From: Proteus columbae
GTDB lineage: Bacteria > Pseudomonadota > Gammaproteobacteria > Enterobacterales > Enterobacteriaceae
Length of the DNA: 64,000 nt
Direction: 5' to 3'
NCBI RefSeq assembly: GCF_009914335.1
Contig: NZ_CP043925.1
Span: 620,001-684,000, forward strand
A program made the translations under genes and the position numbers. This document shows, in pieces, positions 33,201 through 41,092 of the stretch. How positions within the stretch are numbered: the first letter of the stretch is position 1; every line of letters begins with the position of its first letter. Below the pieces are notes generated by a model. That model worked only from the letters and a program-made list of their open reading frames with translations. It made no database searches and was not told the origin of the DNA.

Positions 33201-34406
33201 ATCATAGCGATTTCCTGACATTAAACGAGTTGCTCGAACATTATCGGGGTTAAGTTGTGAAGAGAGTGATTCTCCAAGTCGATATTGGATATTCACATCA
33301 AATTTATTATCACTGTTGTCATTTAAACCAAAACGACGTTCAGCGCCAAAGGTAATTAAAGGTACTGGTGTATAAGTTAATCCCGCAGTATAAGCGTGAG
33401 GATTTTCTTGGCGATTATCTTTGCCAAATAAGCCGACTTCTTTACCGTAATATTGTTCAAAAATAAGTTTTGCGCCTAATTGTGGGTAAGCGGGCAGATA
33501 GCTTTCTGTACGAATATCCCACCCATTAGCAGGACGCTCGTTATAATCTATAACGTCGTCAGAGGTACGCCAATTAGATAGACGGTGATAGTGATTTACA
33601 CTTAATTTAAAATAGTCTCGCCATACTTCACCTCCCACACCAAAACGGCTGTGATAACGACTTAAATCGTAGTCATAAAAAGCATTCAGACCCACCATAA
33701 ATTTATCAGTAAAATATCGGTAGCCAATCCCTTGGTTTAATTGGCTACGAGAGTCTTTACGATGATAACTGGTTTGAGAGAAAACTAAGTTTTTTTCTTG
33801 ATCGTACAATGGGATCAAGAGATCGGCTGAGCTATTTTCTAATGTGAAATTTTTATCAGTAGAAAGTGACACACGAGCATGGCCAAATTGATTAAGCCAT
33901 TGTTCTATTTGTTGATTGGCTTTATTTGATATTTTGCTTATTGCGAATTGTGTCGCATCAGTATCTCTATTTAATAAAGATGAATTATCGACAATAATTT
34001 GGGCTAGTTCTTGCCCGTTAGTTGAAGGGATCGGAATATCTTGATTATTATTTAGCCATTTTTTTGTTAATAAAGGCTCATCGGGGATATTAAGTGTTAT
34101 GCCCACCTTTATTTTTAATTTACCCACTAAAGAGACATAATCAGGATTAGCTTCTATAAGCTTAAATAATTTTATATTAAATTGCTTAGCGATAGATTCC
34201 GGTGTATCGCCCGCATTAACCTGATAAGTTTTCTGTTTTTTTAATAAATTAATAGCCTGTTTTTCTTGGTTATTTCCGTCAGCAAACACATTGGCTGGAA
34301 GGGTTGCTGAGATAGGAAATGCCAGTTGAATAAAAATATTAAACCAAGCAACTTTCTTTGTAATAGAAGAGAGTTGAGGCGTTAGTCCACTTTTAAATTT
34401 TGTCAT
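27282..34406 (-). CDS. giant intimin/invasin-type inverse autotransporter adhesin
   Basis: The protein has 2,374 residues from the ATG at 34406 (a GTG 12 nt upstream is less likely; GGTGAG precedes the ATG). It is an outer-membrane adhesin. The order is N-terminal signal-anchor region (about 1-45), LysM peptidoglycan-binding domain (YQVNAGDTPESIAKQFNI, about 50-100), and inverse autotransporter beta-barrel (GIGYRYF..FMVGLNAFYDYDL, ERPANGWDIR, YPQLGAKLIFEQYYG, about 180-420). About thirteen Big_1 Ig-like repeats follow, marked by recurrent 'FVAD..A.I' and 'DGNGNP..' patterns, then about three Big_2-like repeats (WSSSDPTIASIDTTSG, VKPGKTKIHI, VNPGKTDIIL). The tip domain is cysteine-containing and unrecognised (NSCRMSG, EDCWGSGGG). 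No partner genes accompany it. Confidence 0.93.
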   Translation of the reverse strand: MTKFKSGLTPQLSSITKKVAWFNIFIQLAFPISATLPANVFADGNNQEKQAINLLKKQKTYQVNAGDTPESIAKQFNIKLFKLIEANPDYVSLVGKLKIKVGITLNIPDEPLLTKKWLNNNQDIPIPSTNGQELAQIIVDNSSLLNRDTDATQFAISKISNKANQQIEQWLNQFGHARVSLSTDKNFTLENSSADLLIPLYDQEKNLVFSQTSYHRKDSRSQLNQGIGYRYFTDKFMVGLNAFYDYDLSRYHSRFGVGGEVWRDYFKLSVNHYHRLSNWRTSDDVIDYNERPANGWDIRTESYLPAYPQLGAKLIFEQYYGKEVGLFGKDNRQENPHAYTAGLTYTPVPLITFGAERRFGLNDNSDNKFDVNIQYRLGESLSSQLNPDNVRATRLMSGNRYDFVDRNNDIVLEYKKKNLVFLSINPTLNGYAKEEKDLGVQVRSKYPVKQIEWSASRLIANGGKINHNNNLNYSIILPRHISGSTEKNSYTISAVAIDEQGNRSDPVQSQITVDQSAVNTQNSQFTPKVTQLSADNHSSQNLTLSILDNDKLPVDINIKELSLQVQSNNPISNSKVSNFSRIDAGKYQVTITAGSTPEMVTLTPKFRDNTFNQAQVAFVADIHSAIIAKGGLTVIKNGEPADGKSQNKIQVIVTDINANKIPNYPVSFTADNGATIIGQANTDAEGKIIVPITNTRSGKSIIDVSVKNIPYSTNVDFIADKSSAQINAFTINPNNSFANGKDEKHIAFNIIDKNNNPVPGIEIELSADNQAQLKKTELLTDIQGNASTTMTSQIAGVTTVTAWVNQKDRKETTHFIADLSNGKIISLTPSAKPYIADGKTAVTFTAVVEDNNHNILPDAKVIWTTDRDQQIVSINEISTTNNQGVAQTTVTSTQAFDVIVTARLSNGSHNESPITFIADDKKGLITLTSNKTQITADNKEQAVLSAVVKDKFGNKLPNVTVNWDINGGTANQKETKTNQQGETAILINTVRAGTITATALLENGNKDQTTIIAVSDPNSATISLLANNKTEAIANDNDTIIVTAHVVDANNNPLIQQSVFWNASPNHPNKEIVKTDIHGNAQVEIKGKIAQAIKLTGRLDNNQNASIDLLFKPGDVEKAHSHFKLDPQTIVANGKNVSIGTIELKDQFDNPVPKQEKYISLSGNNPTITFSNVIDKNNGIYQFEIKGKKEGISEITAKYGVTNPFSLTQPLGFVADTQNAMIQSVNVIAPYTVTANGKDSVVIKAHIVDKQGNPSMEGITVGWQTSLGQLSPLPISKTDKNGVAEIALISTQAGTAKVTAMLDAQEFLEADHDIIFTTDVISATRSTLALSPSIITAGDGTHSYDQSDITVIAKDNQGNLLTGLKDDIKLQYSTNLKESKFTESSTGVYKATISAQKTGTTEIHATINSITLAQSVSLTVVADNLSAKVRDIIISDMAPKAGDTITYTAYLIDKYDNPVSNDTPVTWTSDNVSVLTSALTFTDDKGVAKTKLTRGPAGLAKVNVHLKSGDYPAKDVNFIANDVDENLSEINLIPATIIANGTDKALLTLTIKDKGGNILPDQQVEGIPNNSIVQFSQAQQVSSGHYEIEVTGTKAGTVPLGVRVNGVDFKKQKILQLRADAKTRKIKSVDVDRTSIIAGDNGVNYQATIVDANDNILSNVIVVWELQGVADKYNHITYTDTHGIARTKVTSTVAGILKMDVALDSNNYKPIQDVTVNPADIDANQSTFNSNRQSIGGNDKDSALLTVNLMDKYGNAIDGKKVSIKTTSGKPNFSDNPLNSLGKGKYQTNLTSNVKTDIILTAEAEGLAIAKPLTIKVTIPKPDIIFDKQIQQETYASAPISALGYTGLPNNINMMWSSSDPTIASIDTTSGRISMKKAGTTVITLQTSGNDQYQPAQSSYPLVIEKAKPILQLASSGTIKSVWNDGVVHNVNATFGNTDVKNIPLYYLSDDQRVATVDTQGTITEVKPGKTKIHIKSDATDQFLADTLAVDYEQDKGTLQIAFAKNDIILSETDTNIDVQQPTIPLPKEALGIWSAKDPNIVAIKESGVIVKVNPGKTDIILTSKENDYFHQSQGSYSVDVRKVPHITINSVTRRVDNNKNAQIMPHENISINWTPVYEDDSLTFSWLPPDTAASDYAVNLELWDGNQKTSQILAYDHNQLIGRPKITSSFKLDKNLFKSTQLKIKVIVFDIYDHDPSTNTGRQYAVYYPLDVKPIHPRYMDLELNGSISFINTTSASVPRNSCRMSGLDSMVHVIARPMFTLGNHASDFFEPATVSHKLIDIQGDSTRGSVDYNDGDTYTSRIENQRFPFNSHSLAIKEDCWGSGGGASAHHGNATLITSVTIAGETYEFKQHVNWDGDGASSQNNITKISQL

Positions 34407-34570
34407 TTTTAAACTCACCGTAACAAATAATGATGAGATTCTCGTATTTATAGATGTTTTAGATATCAGAAAGTGAACTTGAATTAATTAATTATTCAAT
34501 ATATAAAAATAAATGATCAAAAAAATAAAATAAGTTTAGAAATAAAAATTGAAAGGGAATTTTAGGTATA

Positions 34571-34605
34571 AAAAAGCCAATAGGAATAAATACTATTGGC
34601 TTTTT
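34571..34605. terminator. terminator of the yqhD-dkgA unit
   Basis: GCCAATAG (34576-34583) pairs with CTATTGGC (34593-34600), with five A before and five T after. It is placed to end dkgA on the minus strand. Confidence 0.88.
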
Positions 34606-34620
34606 ATTCAACATCAAAAA

Positions 34621-35451
34621 TTAGATATCAACAAAAATATCAGGATCAGGACCTAAACGTTTTTTCTGATCAAGTGCTGCCATTTCTGCAACTTCCTCTT
34701 TCTCCAATTTAAAATCAAAAATATGGAAGTTTTCTTCTATGCGAGAAGGCGTAACAGATTTAGGGATCACCACAAGTCCACTATCTAGGTGCCAACGTAA
34801 AACAATTTGTGCTGGGGTTTTATGATATTTTTCGGCAAGTTTTTGAATAATGGGCTGGTTGAAAACACCTTCACCACCTTGTGCTAAAGGGCTCCAAGAT
34901 TCGGTCACAATATTATGCGTTGTGTTCCATGCTCTTAATGGCGCTTGTTGCATTAAAGGGTGAATTTCAATCTGATTAATAACTGGGGTTACACCTGTTT
35001 CAGTAATGATACGTTCAAGATGTTCTTCTTTAAAATTACAAACACCAATACTTTTTACTAACCCTTCTTTTTGCAAAATAATCATCTGTTTCCACGCTTC
35101 AACATAAAGCTCGCGTGAGGGGGCAGGCCAATGCATTAAATAGAGATCAATATAATCAAGTTGCAAACGCTGGAGACTTTCTAAGACAGCACCACGAGCA
35201 TGCGTTTGATCGTTGTTCCATAATTTTGTTGTGATAAAAAGCTCCTCACGAGGAACAGTGACCTGTTTTAACGCTTTACCCACACCTTCTTCATTATGAT
35301 AAATCGCTGCCGTATCAAAAAGGCGATAGCCTGTATCAAGTGCGTGATGAATAGCGTTAACAACTTGATGATTATCTGCTTTCCAAACACCAAGACCAAG
35401 TTGTGGAATGGTATTTCCATCAGATAGCTTGATCAGTTTAGGTTTATCCAT
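34621..35451 (-). CDS. dkgA: aldo/keto reductase (DkgA-like)
   Basis: NADPH-dependent reductase of the AKR5 type, 276 residues from the ATG at 35451 (GGAG 8 nt upstream; an upstream TTG in frame overlaps that ribosome binding site). Catalytic residues are seen in YRLFDTAAIYHNEEGVGKAL (Asp, Tyr), ITTKLWNND (Lys) and YLMHWPAP (His). The NADPH-binding VIPKSVTPSRIEEN is present near residue 230. E. coli DkgA reduces methylglyoxal, keto esters and 2,5-diketogluconate. It lies 28 nt after yqhD in one unit, the same pair as in E. coli, which suggests a shared role in aldehyde detoxification. Confidence 0.92.
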   Translation of the reverse strand: MDKPKLIKLSDGNTIPQLGLGVWKADNHQVVNAIHHALDTGYRLFDTAAIYHNEEGVGKALKQVTVPREELFITTKLWNNDQTHARGAVLESLQRLQLDYIDLYLMHWPAPSRELYVEAWKQMIILQKEGLVKSIGVCNFKEEHLERIITETGVTPVINQIEIHPLMQQAPLRAWNTTHNIVTESWSPLAQGGEGVFNQPIIQKLAEKYHKTPAQIVLRWHLDSGLVVIPKSVTPSRIEENFHIFDFKLEKEEVAEMAALDQKKRLGPDPDIFVDI

Positions 35452-35479
35452 TTCTGTCTCCAAAGTCGCATTAAAGTAC

Positions 35480-36637
35480 TTAGAGTGCCGCTGTATAAAT
35501 ACGTTGACTGACTTCTAATGTGATATCTTGATGCTCGCCTAGTGCGGTTTGTCCGTGCTCTTCCAATTTTCGCACTAAAGCTGGAATATCTTCTTCAGTG
35601 ATTTTGAAATCAGTTAGTCGAGTTCTAAGTCCCATTAATTCAAAGAATTTTCGAGTTTCATTAATCGCAGTTTCAATTTTAAAAGCGTCAGAACCTTGGT
35701 TTATACCCCAAACTTTTTGTGCATATTGGATTAACTTCTCATATTTAGCCTGCCGTTTTTCATTTAATAGGGCAGGTAAAACGATGGCGAGAGTTTGTGC
35801 ATGATCAAGCCCGTGTAATGCCGTGAGTTCGTGGCCTAATGCATGTGTAGCCCAATCTTGAGGAACACCAACACCAAGGATACCATTAAGGGCTTGTGAT
35901 GCTGTCCACATTATATTAGCACGGATATCATAGTCTGTAGGTGATGTCAGCGCTTTTGGTCCTTGATCAATTAAAATCCGTAAAAGACCTTCTGCATACT
36001 CATCTTGTACACGAGCATTCACCGGATAAGTGAGATATTGCTCTAATATATGAATAAAAGCGTCAACAACACCGTTTGCGGTTTGTCTTGGTGGCAGAGA
36101 ATAAGTGGTTGTTGGATCTAAAATAGCGCAATGAGGGTAAACATGAGGGCTAGCAAAGCTTTGTTTATCCATGGTCTGTTTTCTGCTGATAACAGAAAAA
36201 CTGTTGGTTTCTGTTCCCGTTGCTGGAAGTGTTAATACACAGCTTAAAGGTATTGCATTTTCGATGACTTTACCGCGACTGGTAACGATTTCCCAAGGTT
36301 CACCTTTATAAGGTATCGCGGCTGCAATAAATTTTGTGCCATCAATAACTGACCCGCCCCCTACTGCTAATAAATGCGTAATACCATGATATCTGGCATA
36401 AGAAACGGCTTTCATTAATGTTTCATAAGAAGGATTGGGTTCAATACCACTAAATTCATGAATTTGATAACCAGGGAGTGCCGTATAGATTTGATCTAGA
36501 ACGCCGTTGCGTTTAATACTGCCACCACCATAAGTCAGCAAAATTCTTTCATTTTTTCCGATTTCAGAACGTAGTTTTTCTATTTGCCCTTGACCAAAAT
36601 GAAGGCGAGTGGGGGAGTAATAAGTAAAGTTTTGCAT
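35480..36637 (-). CDS. yqhD: iron/zinc-dependent alcohol dehydrogenase (YqhD aldehyde reductase)
   Basis: A group III metal-dependent, NADPH-linked dehydrogenase that reduces short-chain aldehydes, with 385 residues (387 in E. coli). It begins with MQNFTYYSPTRLHFGQGQI. The cofactor loop is AVGGGSVIDGTKFIA (residues about 92-106). Metal ligands are in GVVDAFIHILEQYL (Asp, His) and GHELTALHGLDHAQTLAIVLP (His, His). It is followed by dkgA in the same transcript. The AraC-type activator YqhC, adjacent in E. coli, is not in this window, so control here must differ. Confidence 0.93.
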   Translation of the reverse strand: MQNFTYYSPTRLHFGQGQIEKLRSEIGKNERILLTYGGGSIKRNGVLDQIYTALPGYQIHEFSGIEPNPSYETLMKAVSYARYHGITHLLAVGGGSVIDGTKFIAAAIPYKGEPWEIVTSRGKVIENAIPLSCVLTLPATGTETNSFSVISRKQTMDKQSFASPHVYPHCAILDPTTTYSLPPRQTANGVVDAFIHILEQYLTYPVNARVQDEYAEGLLRILIDQGPKALTSPTDYDIRANIMWTASQALNGILGVGVPQDWATHALGHELTALHGLDHAQTLAIVLPALLNEKRQAKYEKLIQYAQKVWGINQGSDAFKIETAINETRKFFELMGLRTRLTDFKITEEDIPALVRKLEEHGQTALGEHQDITLEVSQRIYTAAL

Positions 36638-36817
36638 TTTGTATCCACCTTAATTTGATGTTCTGCAATATGACAATTAATCAGGAAAAAGTTTTTCACT
36701 GTGTCTAGACGAAATAGCATGACATAACTATAACTGTAAGGTTGTAGAAATAAGAGATGAATTATCTTTCTTAATGACTACAACAATTCAAATTGTAGCT
36801 AATTTATAAGGAGTAAT

Positions 36818-37600
36818 ATGGAAAATCATTATTTAACATTAAACCAAGAACATTGGGATAAACAAGCCGCAATGGAAAATCAGTGGTCTAAACCTGTAAG
36901 TGATGAAGAAATTATCGCGGCAAAACAAGGAAACTGGAAAGTCCATTTAACACCTCATCCGGTTAAAAAAGAGTGGTTAGCAGATATTAAAGGTAAAAAA
37001 ATACTCTGTTTAGCTTCTGCCGGTGGGCAACAAGCGCCTATTTTAGCTGCTGCTGGTGGCATTGTGACGGTATTTGATTTATCAGAAGGTCAATTAAGCA
37101 AAGACCATCAATTGGCACAAAAGCATCAGTTAGATTTGGTCACAGTACAAGGTGATATGGCGGATTTAACCGCATTTGCTGATGAAAGTTTTGATATTAT
37201 TTTTCATCCTATTTCAAACTTATATGTAGCGGATGTTAATCCCGTTTGGCAAGAGTGCTACCGTGTTTTGAAAAAAGGCGGTGTCTTGATGGCGAGTTTT
37301 TATAATCCCGTTGTTTTTATTGATGATAGAGATCCGCAATTGCGCTCACAGGGATTAATAAGACCGACTTACCGATTACCATATAGCGATCAAGGTTCAC
37401 TACCTTCGGAGATCCTGCAAGAAAAAGTCGCAAAAGGTGATGGACTTGTATTTGGTCATTCTTTAACTGACCTTATTGGTGGGCAGCTAAAAGCGGGTTT
37501 CTTATTACAAGATTTTGTTGAAGATTTTGCCCCTCATGCTCGTTTTCTCGTTGATAGTTATATTCCAACGTTTATTGCGTCAAAAGCCATTAAGCTTTAA
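36818..37600 (+). CDS. class I SAM-dependent methyltransferase, unknown substrate
   Basis: A 260-residue cytosolic protein with a Rossmann-type methyltransferase core. Motif I is KKILCLASAGGQQAPILAAAGG (residues about 51-72), followed by VTVFDLSEGQLSKD (motif II-like acidic residue) and SFDIIFHPISNLYVADV (motif IV region). VLKKGGVLMASFYNPVVFI is the usual strand-5 block. It resembles the UbiE/Methyltransf_11 group and uncharacterised methyltransferases of Gram-positive bacteria, so transfer is possible. An excellent AAGGAG ribosome binding site precedes the start. It sits where E. coli has yqhC. The substrate cannot be inferred. Confidence 0.85.
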   Translation: MENHYLTLNQEHWDKQAAMENQWSKPVSDEEIIAAKQGNWKVHLTPHPVKKEWLADIKGKKILCLASAGGQQAPILAAAGGIVTVFDLSEGQLSKDHQLAQKHQLDLVTVQGDMADLTAFADESFDIIFHPISNLYVADVNPVWQECYRVLKKGGVLMASFYNPVVFIDDRDPQLRSQGLIRPTYRLPYSDQGSLPSEILQEKVAKGDGLVFGHSLTDLIGGQLKAGFLLQDFVEDFAPHARFLVDSYIPTFIASKAIKL

Positions 37601-37717
37601 CGACATACAGATTAAGGCAAAAAGATGACGGTGATAAATATCAATGAATTTTTACTGAGATATTAAAAAGATAGGAGATAAGACAATGAACAACTGAACT
37701 TTTGAGGTATTAGATGA

Positions 37718-37760
37718 TTAAAAACGCCATTATGATGATTAACATAATGGCGTTTTTTTA
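37718..37760. terminator. bidirectional terminator (methyltransferase / yghB)
   Basis: CGCCATTATG (37725-37734) pairs with CATAATGGCG (37743-37752), with an A run before and seven T after. Confidence 0.92.
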
Positions 37761-37761
37761 A

Positions 37762-38430
37762 TTACTTATTACTGGTACTATTTTTACGATGGCGAATATA
37801 CATCACAATCGAACCAATTAAACCTGCACTTAAGAGTAATACAGGTAATGTCATCAAAATATTCATGACTAAGGTTTCATGCTTTTGAATAAAAGGAATA
37901 AGATTTAGTACATAGCCTAAAGAAACAATAATCCCCACCCATAAGAAACCACTTAACCAGTTAAATATTTGAAAGCGACGTTGTTGTAATTCTGATAAGC
38001 CAGCCAGCGTCGGTAATAATGTACGCACGAACCCAATAAAACGACCCAGTAATAGCGCGTATAACCCTTGGCGATGGAAGAGATCATTTGCCTTATGATG
38101 ATATTGCTCTGGTAATTGAGCCATCCAACGTTTAACTATTTTTGTATCACTTAGCCAGCGGCCCTGTAAAAATCCGAGCCAACTCCCAATACTCGCGGCA
38201 GCGCCTAATATAATGATAGTCGGGAAAAAGTGTAAAACACCTTTTGCAATTAAGGCACCGCAAAGAATAAGCAGTGTATCTCCTGGTAAAAATGCGGCGG
38301 GTAATACCCCGTTTTCCAGCATAATAATAACAAAAAGAACAATATAGATAACCCACAGCACATTTGGATTAGCTAACACCATATAATCGTGTTGCATTAG
38401 CGCGTGAATGATCTCTTTTAATGTACCCAT
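37762..38430 (-). CDS. yghB: DedA-family inner-membrane protein YghB
   Basis: A 222-residue membrane protein of the DedA/SNARE-associated family (E. coli YghB is 219). Members act in envelope homeostasis, and some move undecaprenyl or other phospholipids between leaflets and support proton-motive force. Signatures are NGVLPAAFLPGDTLLILCGALIA (residues about 41-63), GSWLGFLQGRWLSD, and LLGRFIGFVRTLLPTLAGLS with essential arginines (about 130-149). It has five to six hydrophobic helices and a basic C-terminal tail. It lies next to metC, as in E. coli, which supports YghB rather than YqjA. Confidence 0.9.
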   Translation of the reverse strand: MGTLKEIIHALMQHDYMVLANPNVLWVIYIVLFVIIMLENGVLPAAFLPGDTLLILCGALIAKGVLHFFPTIIILGAAASIGSWLGFLQGRWLSDTKIVKRWMAQLPEQYHHKANDLFHRQGLYALLLGRFIGFVRTLLPTLAGLSELQQRRFQIFNWLSGFLWVGIIVSLGYVLNLIPFIQKHETLVMNILMTLPVLLLSAGLIGSIVMYIRHRKNSTSNK

Positions 38431-38502
38431 TAGCGAACTCGCATTAAAAAAGGACTTTATGTTCGCTATTCTAACGCAAAATAAAGAGAACAGTTTGATT
38501 TA

Positions 38503-38532
38503 ATCCCTGTGGAACCACAGGGATAGATTTTT
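38503..38532. terminator. perfect hairpin between yghB and metC
   Basis: ATCCCTGTGG (38503-38512) pairs with CCACAGGGAT (38515-38524) across an AA loop. The long T run is on the plus side. It most likely ends metC, or works as a processing hairpin, on the minus strand. Confidence 0.6.
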
Positions 38533-38555
38533 TTTAATAAAAAATTCATTCTTTA

Positions 38556-39746
38556 TTAAGAAATACGTAAAAAGGCTTGTTCTAGATCTTCAATAAGGTC
38601 ATCTACATTTTCTAATCCAATATGAATGCGAAATAGTGTTCCCGTAAATGTTGGCTGAGTTTCATATTGGCGCATCGCTTTAATATCATTAGGTTGATAA
38701 CCCAAAATTAAAGATTCAAATCCTCCCCATGAAAACGCCATCTTAAATAATGAGAAGTTATCCAAGAAAAGTGCAAATTCTTCAGTGGTTAGGATTTTCC
38801 TTAAACTAAAAGAGAACAACCCATTGCTACCAGAGAAATCACGTTGGAAATATTCATGTCCTGGGCAAGAGACTAAAGCAGGGTGATAAACATTATCAAC
38901 TAAAGGATGTTGTTTTAACCAGCGAGCGACTTCTAATGCACTTTGTTCGTGTTGTTTCATCCTGACAGGTAATGTTCTTAATCCTCTTGTTGTCATATAA
39001 GCAGTATCAGGATCAACACATTGACCTAATAAATAGGTATTTTCACGTAACTGCGCCCAGCAACGTTCATTAGCCACAGCAAAACCTAACATGCCATCAG
39101 AGTGACCATTAATATATTTTGTGGCAGATTGGATTGAAATGTCAGCACCCAATGTTAGTGGTTTAAGCAGTAATCCCGCCGCCCAAGTGTTATCAATCAT
39201 AATAATGATTTCAGGGTTATATTGGCGCACTGAATTGACTATTCCTTGTAGATCTTGAATTTCCATCGTGATTGATCCTGGAGATTCAAGAAAAACGATT
39301 TTTGTTTCAGGAAGTAGCAATTGGCTGATCTCTTTGCCGATTAAAGGATCAAAATAAGTCGTTGTCACTGAGAATTTACGTAAGATCTGATCACAAAAAT
39401 TTTGAGTTGGATCGTAGGCAGAGCCTGTAACAAGAATATGAGCACCTTGCTCAATAAATGCGAGTATAGATTGCGTAATCGCAGCTGCACCTGAAGGAAA
39501 TAATGCGCAGCCTGCACCTTGCTCTAATTCCGTTAAAGCTTCTTGTAAGGCAAAATGTGTGGTTGTACCTCGACGGCCATAAAAAAGCGTACCTTCCGCT
39601 CGTTTTTTCGTTGCTTCACGTTTTTGTGCAACGGAATCAAAAATAACGGATGATGTTCGTTGTATAATTGGGTTTACTGCGCCTTGGGAATATTTTTTAG
39701 CTCGACCAGAAAGGAGGAGTGAGGTTTCTTGTTTTTTTAGCGTCAT
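38556..39746 (-). CDS. metC: cystathionine beta-lyase
   Basis: A PLP enzyme that converts cystathionine to homocysteine in methionine synthesis. It has 396 residues (395 in E. coli). It shows [20 protein letters not shown] (residues about 56-75), [14 protein letters not shown], the PLP-lysine motif [18 protein letters not shown] (about 205-222) and the C-terminal [10 protein letters not shown]. It is divergent from exbB with a shared 330-nt upstream region, as in E. coli. No MET-box could be recognised with confidence. Confidence 0.95.
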   Translation of the reverse strand: MTLKKQETSLLLSGRAKKYSQGAVNPIIQRTSSVIFDSVAQKREATKKRAEGTLFYGRRGTTTHFALQEALTELEQGAGCALFPSGAAAITQSILAFIEQGAHILVTGSAYDPTQNFCDQILRKFSVTTTYFDPLIGKEISQLLLPETKIVFLESPGSITMEIQDLQGIVNSVRQYNPEIIIMIDNTWAAGLLLKPLTLGADISIQSATKYINGHSDGMLGFAVANERCWAQLRENTYLLGQCVDPDTAYMTTRGLRTLPVRMKQHEQSALEVARWLKQHPLVDNVYHPALVSCPGHEYFQRDFSGSNGLFSFSLRKILTTEEFALFLDNFSLFKMAFSWGGFESLILGYQPNDIKAMRQYETQPTFTGTLFRIHIGLENVDDLIEDLEQAFLRIS

Positions 39747-40075
39747 CCTTAATACCTTCTTTTAATTGATGGTGTGTTTACCTCAAGTTAATTCATTTTT
39801 TGGATAAGTACAAAAGGCTTGCAGAGTAGTTGATAAAATTTCACGTTACGTGAAAGAACGATAATTTGTCTTAAAAATCGACAAATGAAAAAAAAATAGC
39901 CAAATAGTAATGATAATTACTATCAAAATGCTTCATGTTTGATATCATTTGAGCGTTTTCTCTTTCCTGATGGCAAACAGGATGATTGTAAGCGAACGAT
40001 TTTGGGTAAGTAGTGAAGAAAAAGCTTCATTACTGAATAAATAAATAGATAAAAAAGAGAGTAAAAGGCCAACTG
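39747..40075. other. divergent control region metC / exbB
   Basis: About 330 bases without an ORF. It holds the Fur-type palindrome at 39904-39924. GCAAACAGG-type sequence around 39970 and an AT-rich leader precede exbB. Nothing else is recognised. Confidence 0.55.
39904..39924. promoter_or_regulatory. Fur box upstream of exbBD
   Basis: ATAGTAAT-GATA-ATTACTAT (39904-39923) is an interrupted palindrome. The 19-mer at 39906-39924 agrees with the Fur consensus at 15 of 19 positions. It predicts iron-repressed expression of exbB-exbD, as known in E. coli. Confidence 0.8.
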
Positions 40076-41086
40076 ATGCGTAATTTGACAGCTTCTATTC
40101 TATTGGCAATCGGTCTGACAGGCTCTGCTTTTGCGGATACGATTCCTGCCACACCAACTGAACAGCCAACTACTGCTGCCGTTTCTTCAACAGCTTCTAC
40201 ACCGGGAACAGCTACACCAACAACTGCTACTGCTTCAACGACTTCTACAACGGGTAATGAAGTGAAAGCAGTAGGTACTGAAACCACTAAGCCTGAAGGT
40301 GAAAATACACCTGTAACAACGGCTGAGAATTCAGAAAATGTACCTTCAGCGACAGAAAATACACCATCAGAAGTACAACCTGAAATGGTTGCTGGTGGTG
40401 GATTCGCTGAAGATTTATCTGTAATGGGCATGTACCGTAATGCAGACTTAGTCGTTAAAAGTGTCATGATTGGCTTATTGTTAGCCTCTATTGTTACTTG
40501 GGCACTATTTTTCGCGAAAGGAAGTTACTTGATCTCACTGCGTCGTCGCTTAAGAAATGAGACGGCTCAGTTAGTTGAAGCTAAATCACTTAACGATGCG
40601 TTAGCGATTAGCAAAAAATTTGGTAATAAGAGCGCAACCGCTGATCTCTTTAATGATGCAGAATTAGAGCGTACTTACTCTCAAGAAAGTAAAGTGGCAT
40701 CAGGCATTAAAGAGCGTGTTGAAATGCGTATGGAACGTCGCGTTGCAGCAATTATTCGTGAATTAGGTCGCGGTAATGGTTACTTAGCCACAATCGGTGC
40801 AATTTCTCCCTTTATCGGCCTTTTCGGTACGGTTTGGGGGATCATGAATAGCTTCATCGGTATTGCACATTCTCAAACGACAAATCTTGCTGTTGTTGCA
40901 CCAGGTATTGCAGAAGCGCTATTAGCAACCGCGATTGGTCTGATTGCGGCAATTCCAGCGGTTATTATCTATAACATTTTTGCTCGTATGATCGCAGGTT
41001 ATCGTGGTGAAATTGGTGATATCGCAACAGGTGTGGTGACATTAGTCAGCCGTGATTTAGATATCGAAAACAGCAAAGCAAGGTAA
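40076..41086 (+). CDS. exbB: TonB-system proton channel ExbB (long form)
   Basis: ExbB forms the inner-membrane proton channel that energises TonB for siderophore and vitamin uptake. At 336 residues it is about 90 longer than E. coli ExbB. The extra part is a cleavable-looking signal peptide (residues 1-20, ending GSAFA) and a Thr/Ser/Pro/Glu-rich periplasmic stretch (about 21-110). The core then shows SVMIGLLLASIVTWALFFAK (TM1), GYLATIGAISPFIGLFGTVWGIM (TM2) and ALLATAIGLIAAIPAVIIYN (TM3). Long ExbB forms with a processed N-terminus are known from Serratia. exbD follows after 6 nt. Confidence 0.94.
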   Translation: MRNLTASILLAIGLTGSAFADTIPATPTEQPTTAAVSSTASTPGTATPTTATASTTSTTGNEVKAVGTETTKPEGENTPVTTAENSENVPSATENTPSEVQPEMVAGGGFAEDLSVMGMYRNADLVVKSVMIGLLLASIVTWALFFAKGSYLISLRRRLRNETAQLVEAKSLNDALAISKKFGNKSATADLFNDAELERTYSQESKVASGIKERVEMRMERRVAAIIRELGRGNGYLATIGAISPFIGLFGTVWGIMNSFIGIAHSQTTNLAVVAPGIAEALLATAIGLIAAIPAVIIYNIFARMIAGYRGEIGDIATGVVTLVSRDLDIENSKAR

Positions 41087-41092
41087 TGAATT

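Noticed and set aside
40030..40467. Minus-strand frame of 145 codons opposite exbB
   Set aside because: It is the shadow of the Thr/Ser-rich ExbB extension, and its Val/Ala/Ser-rich composition results from the opposite strand.
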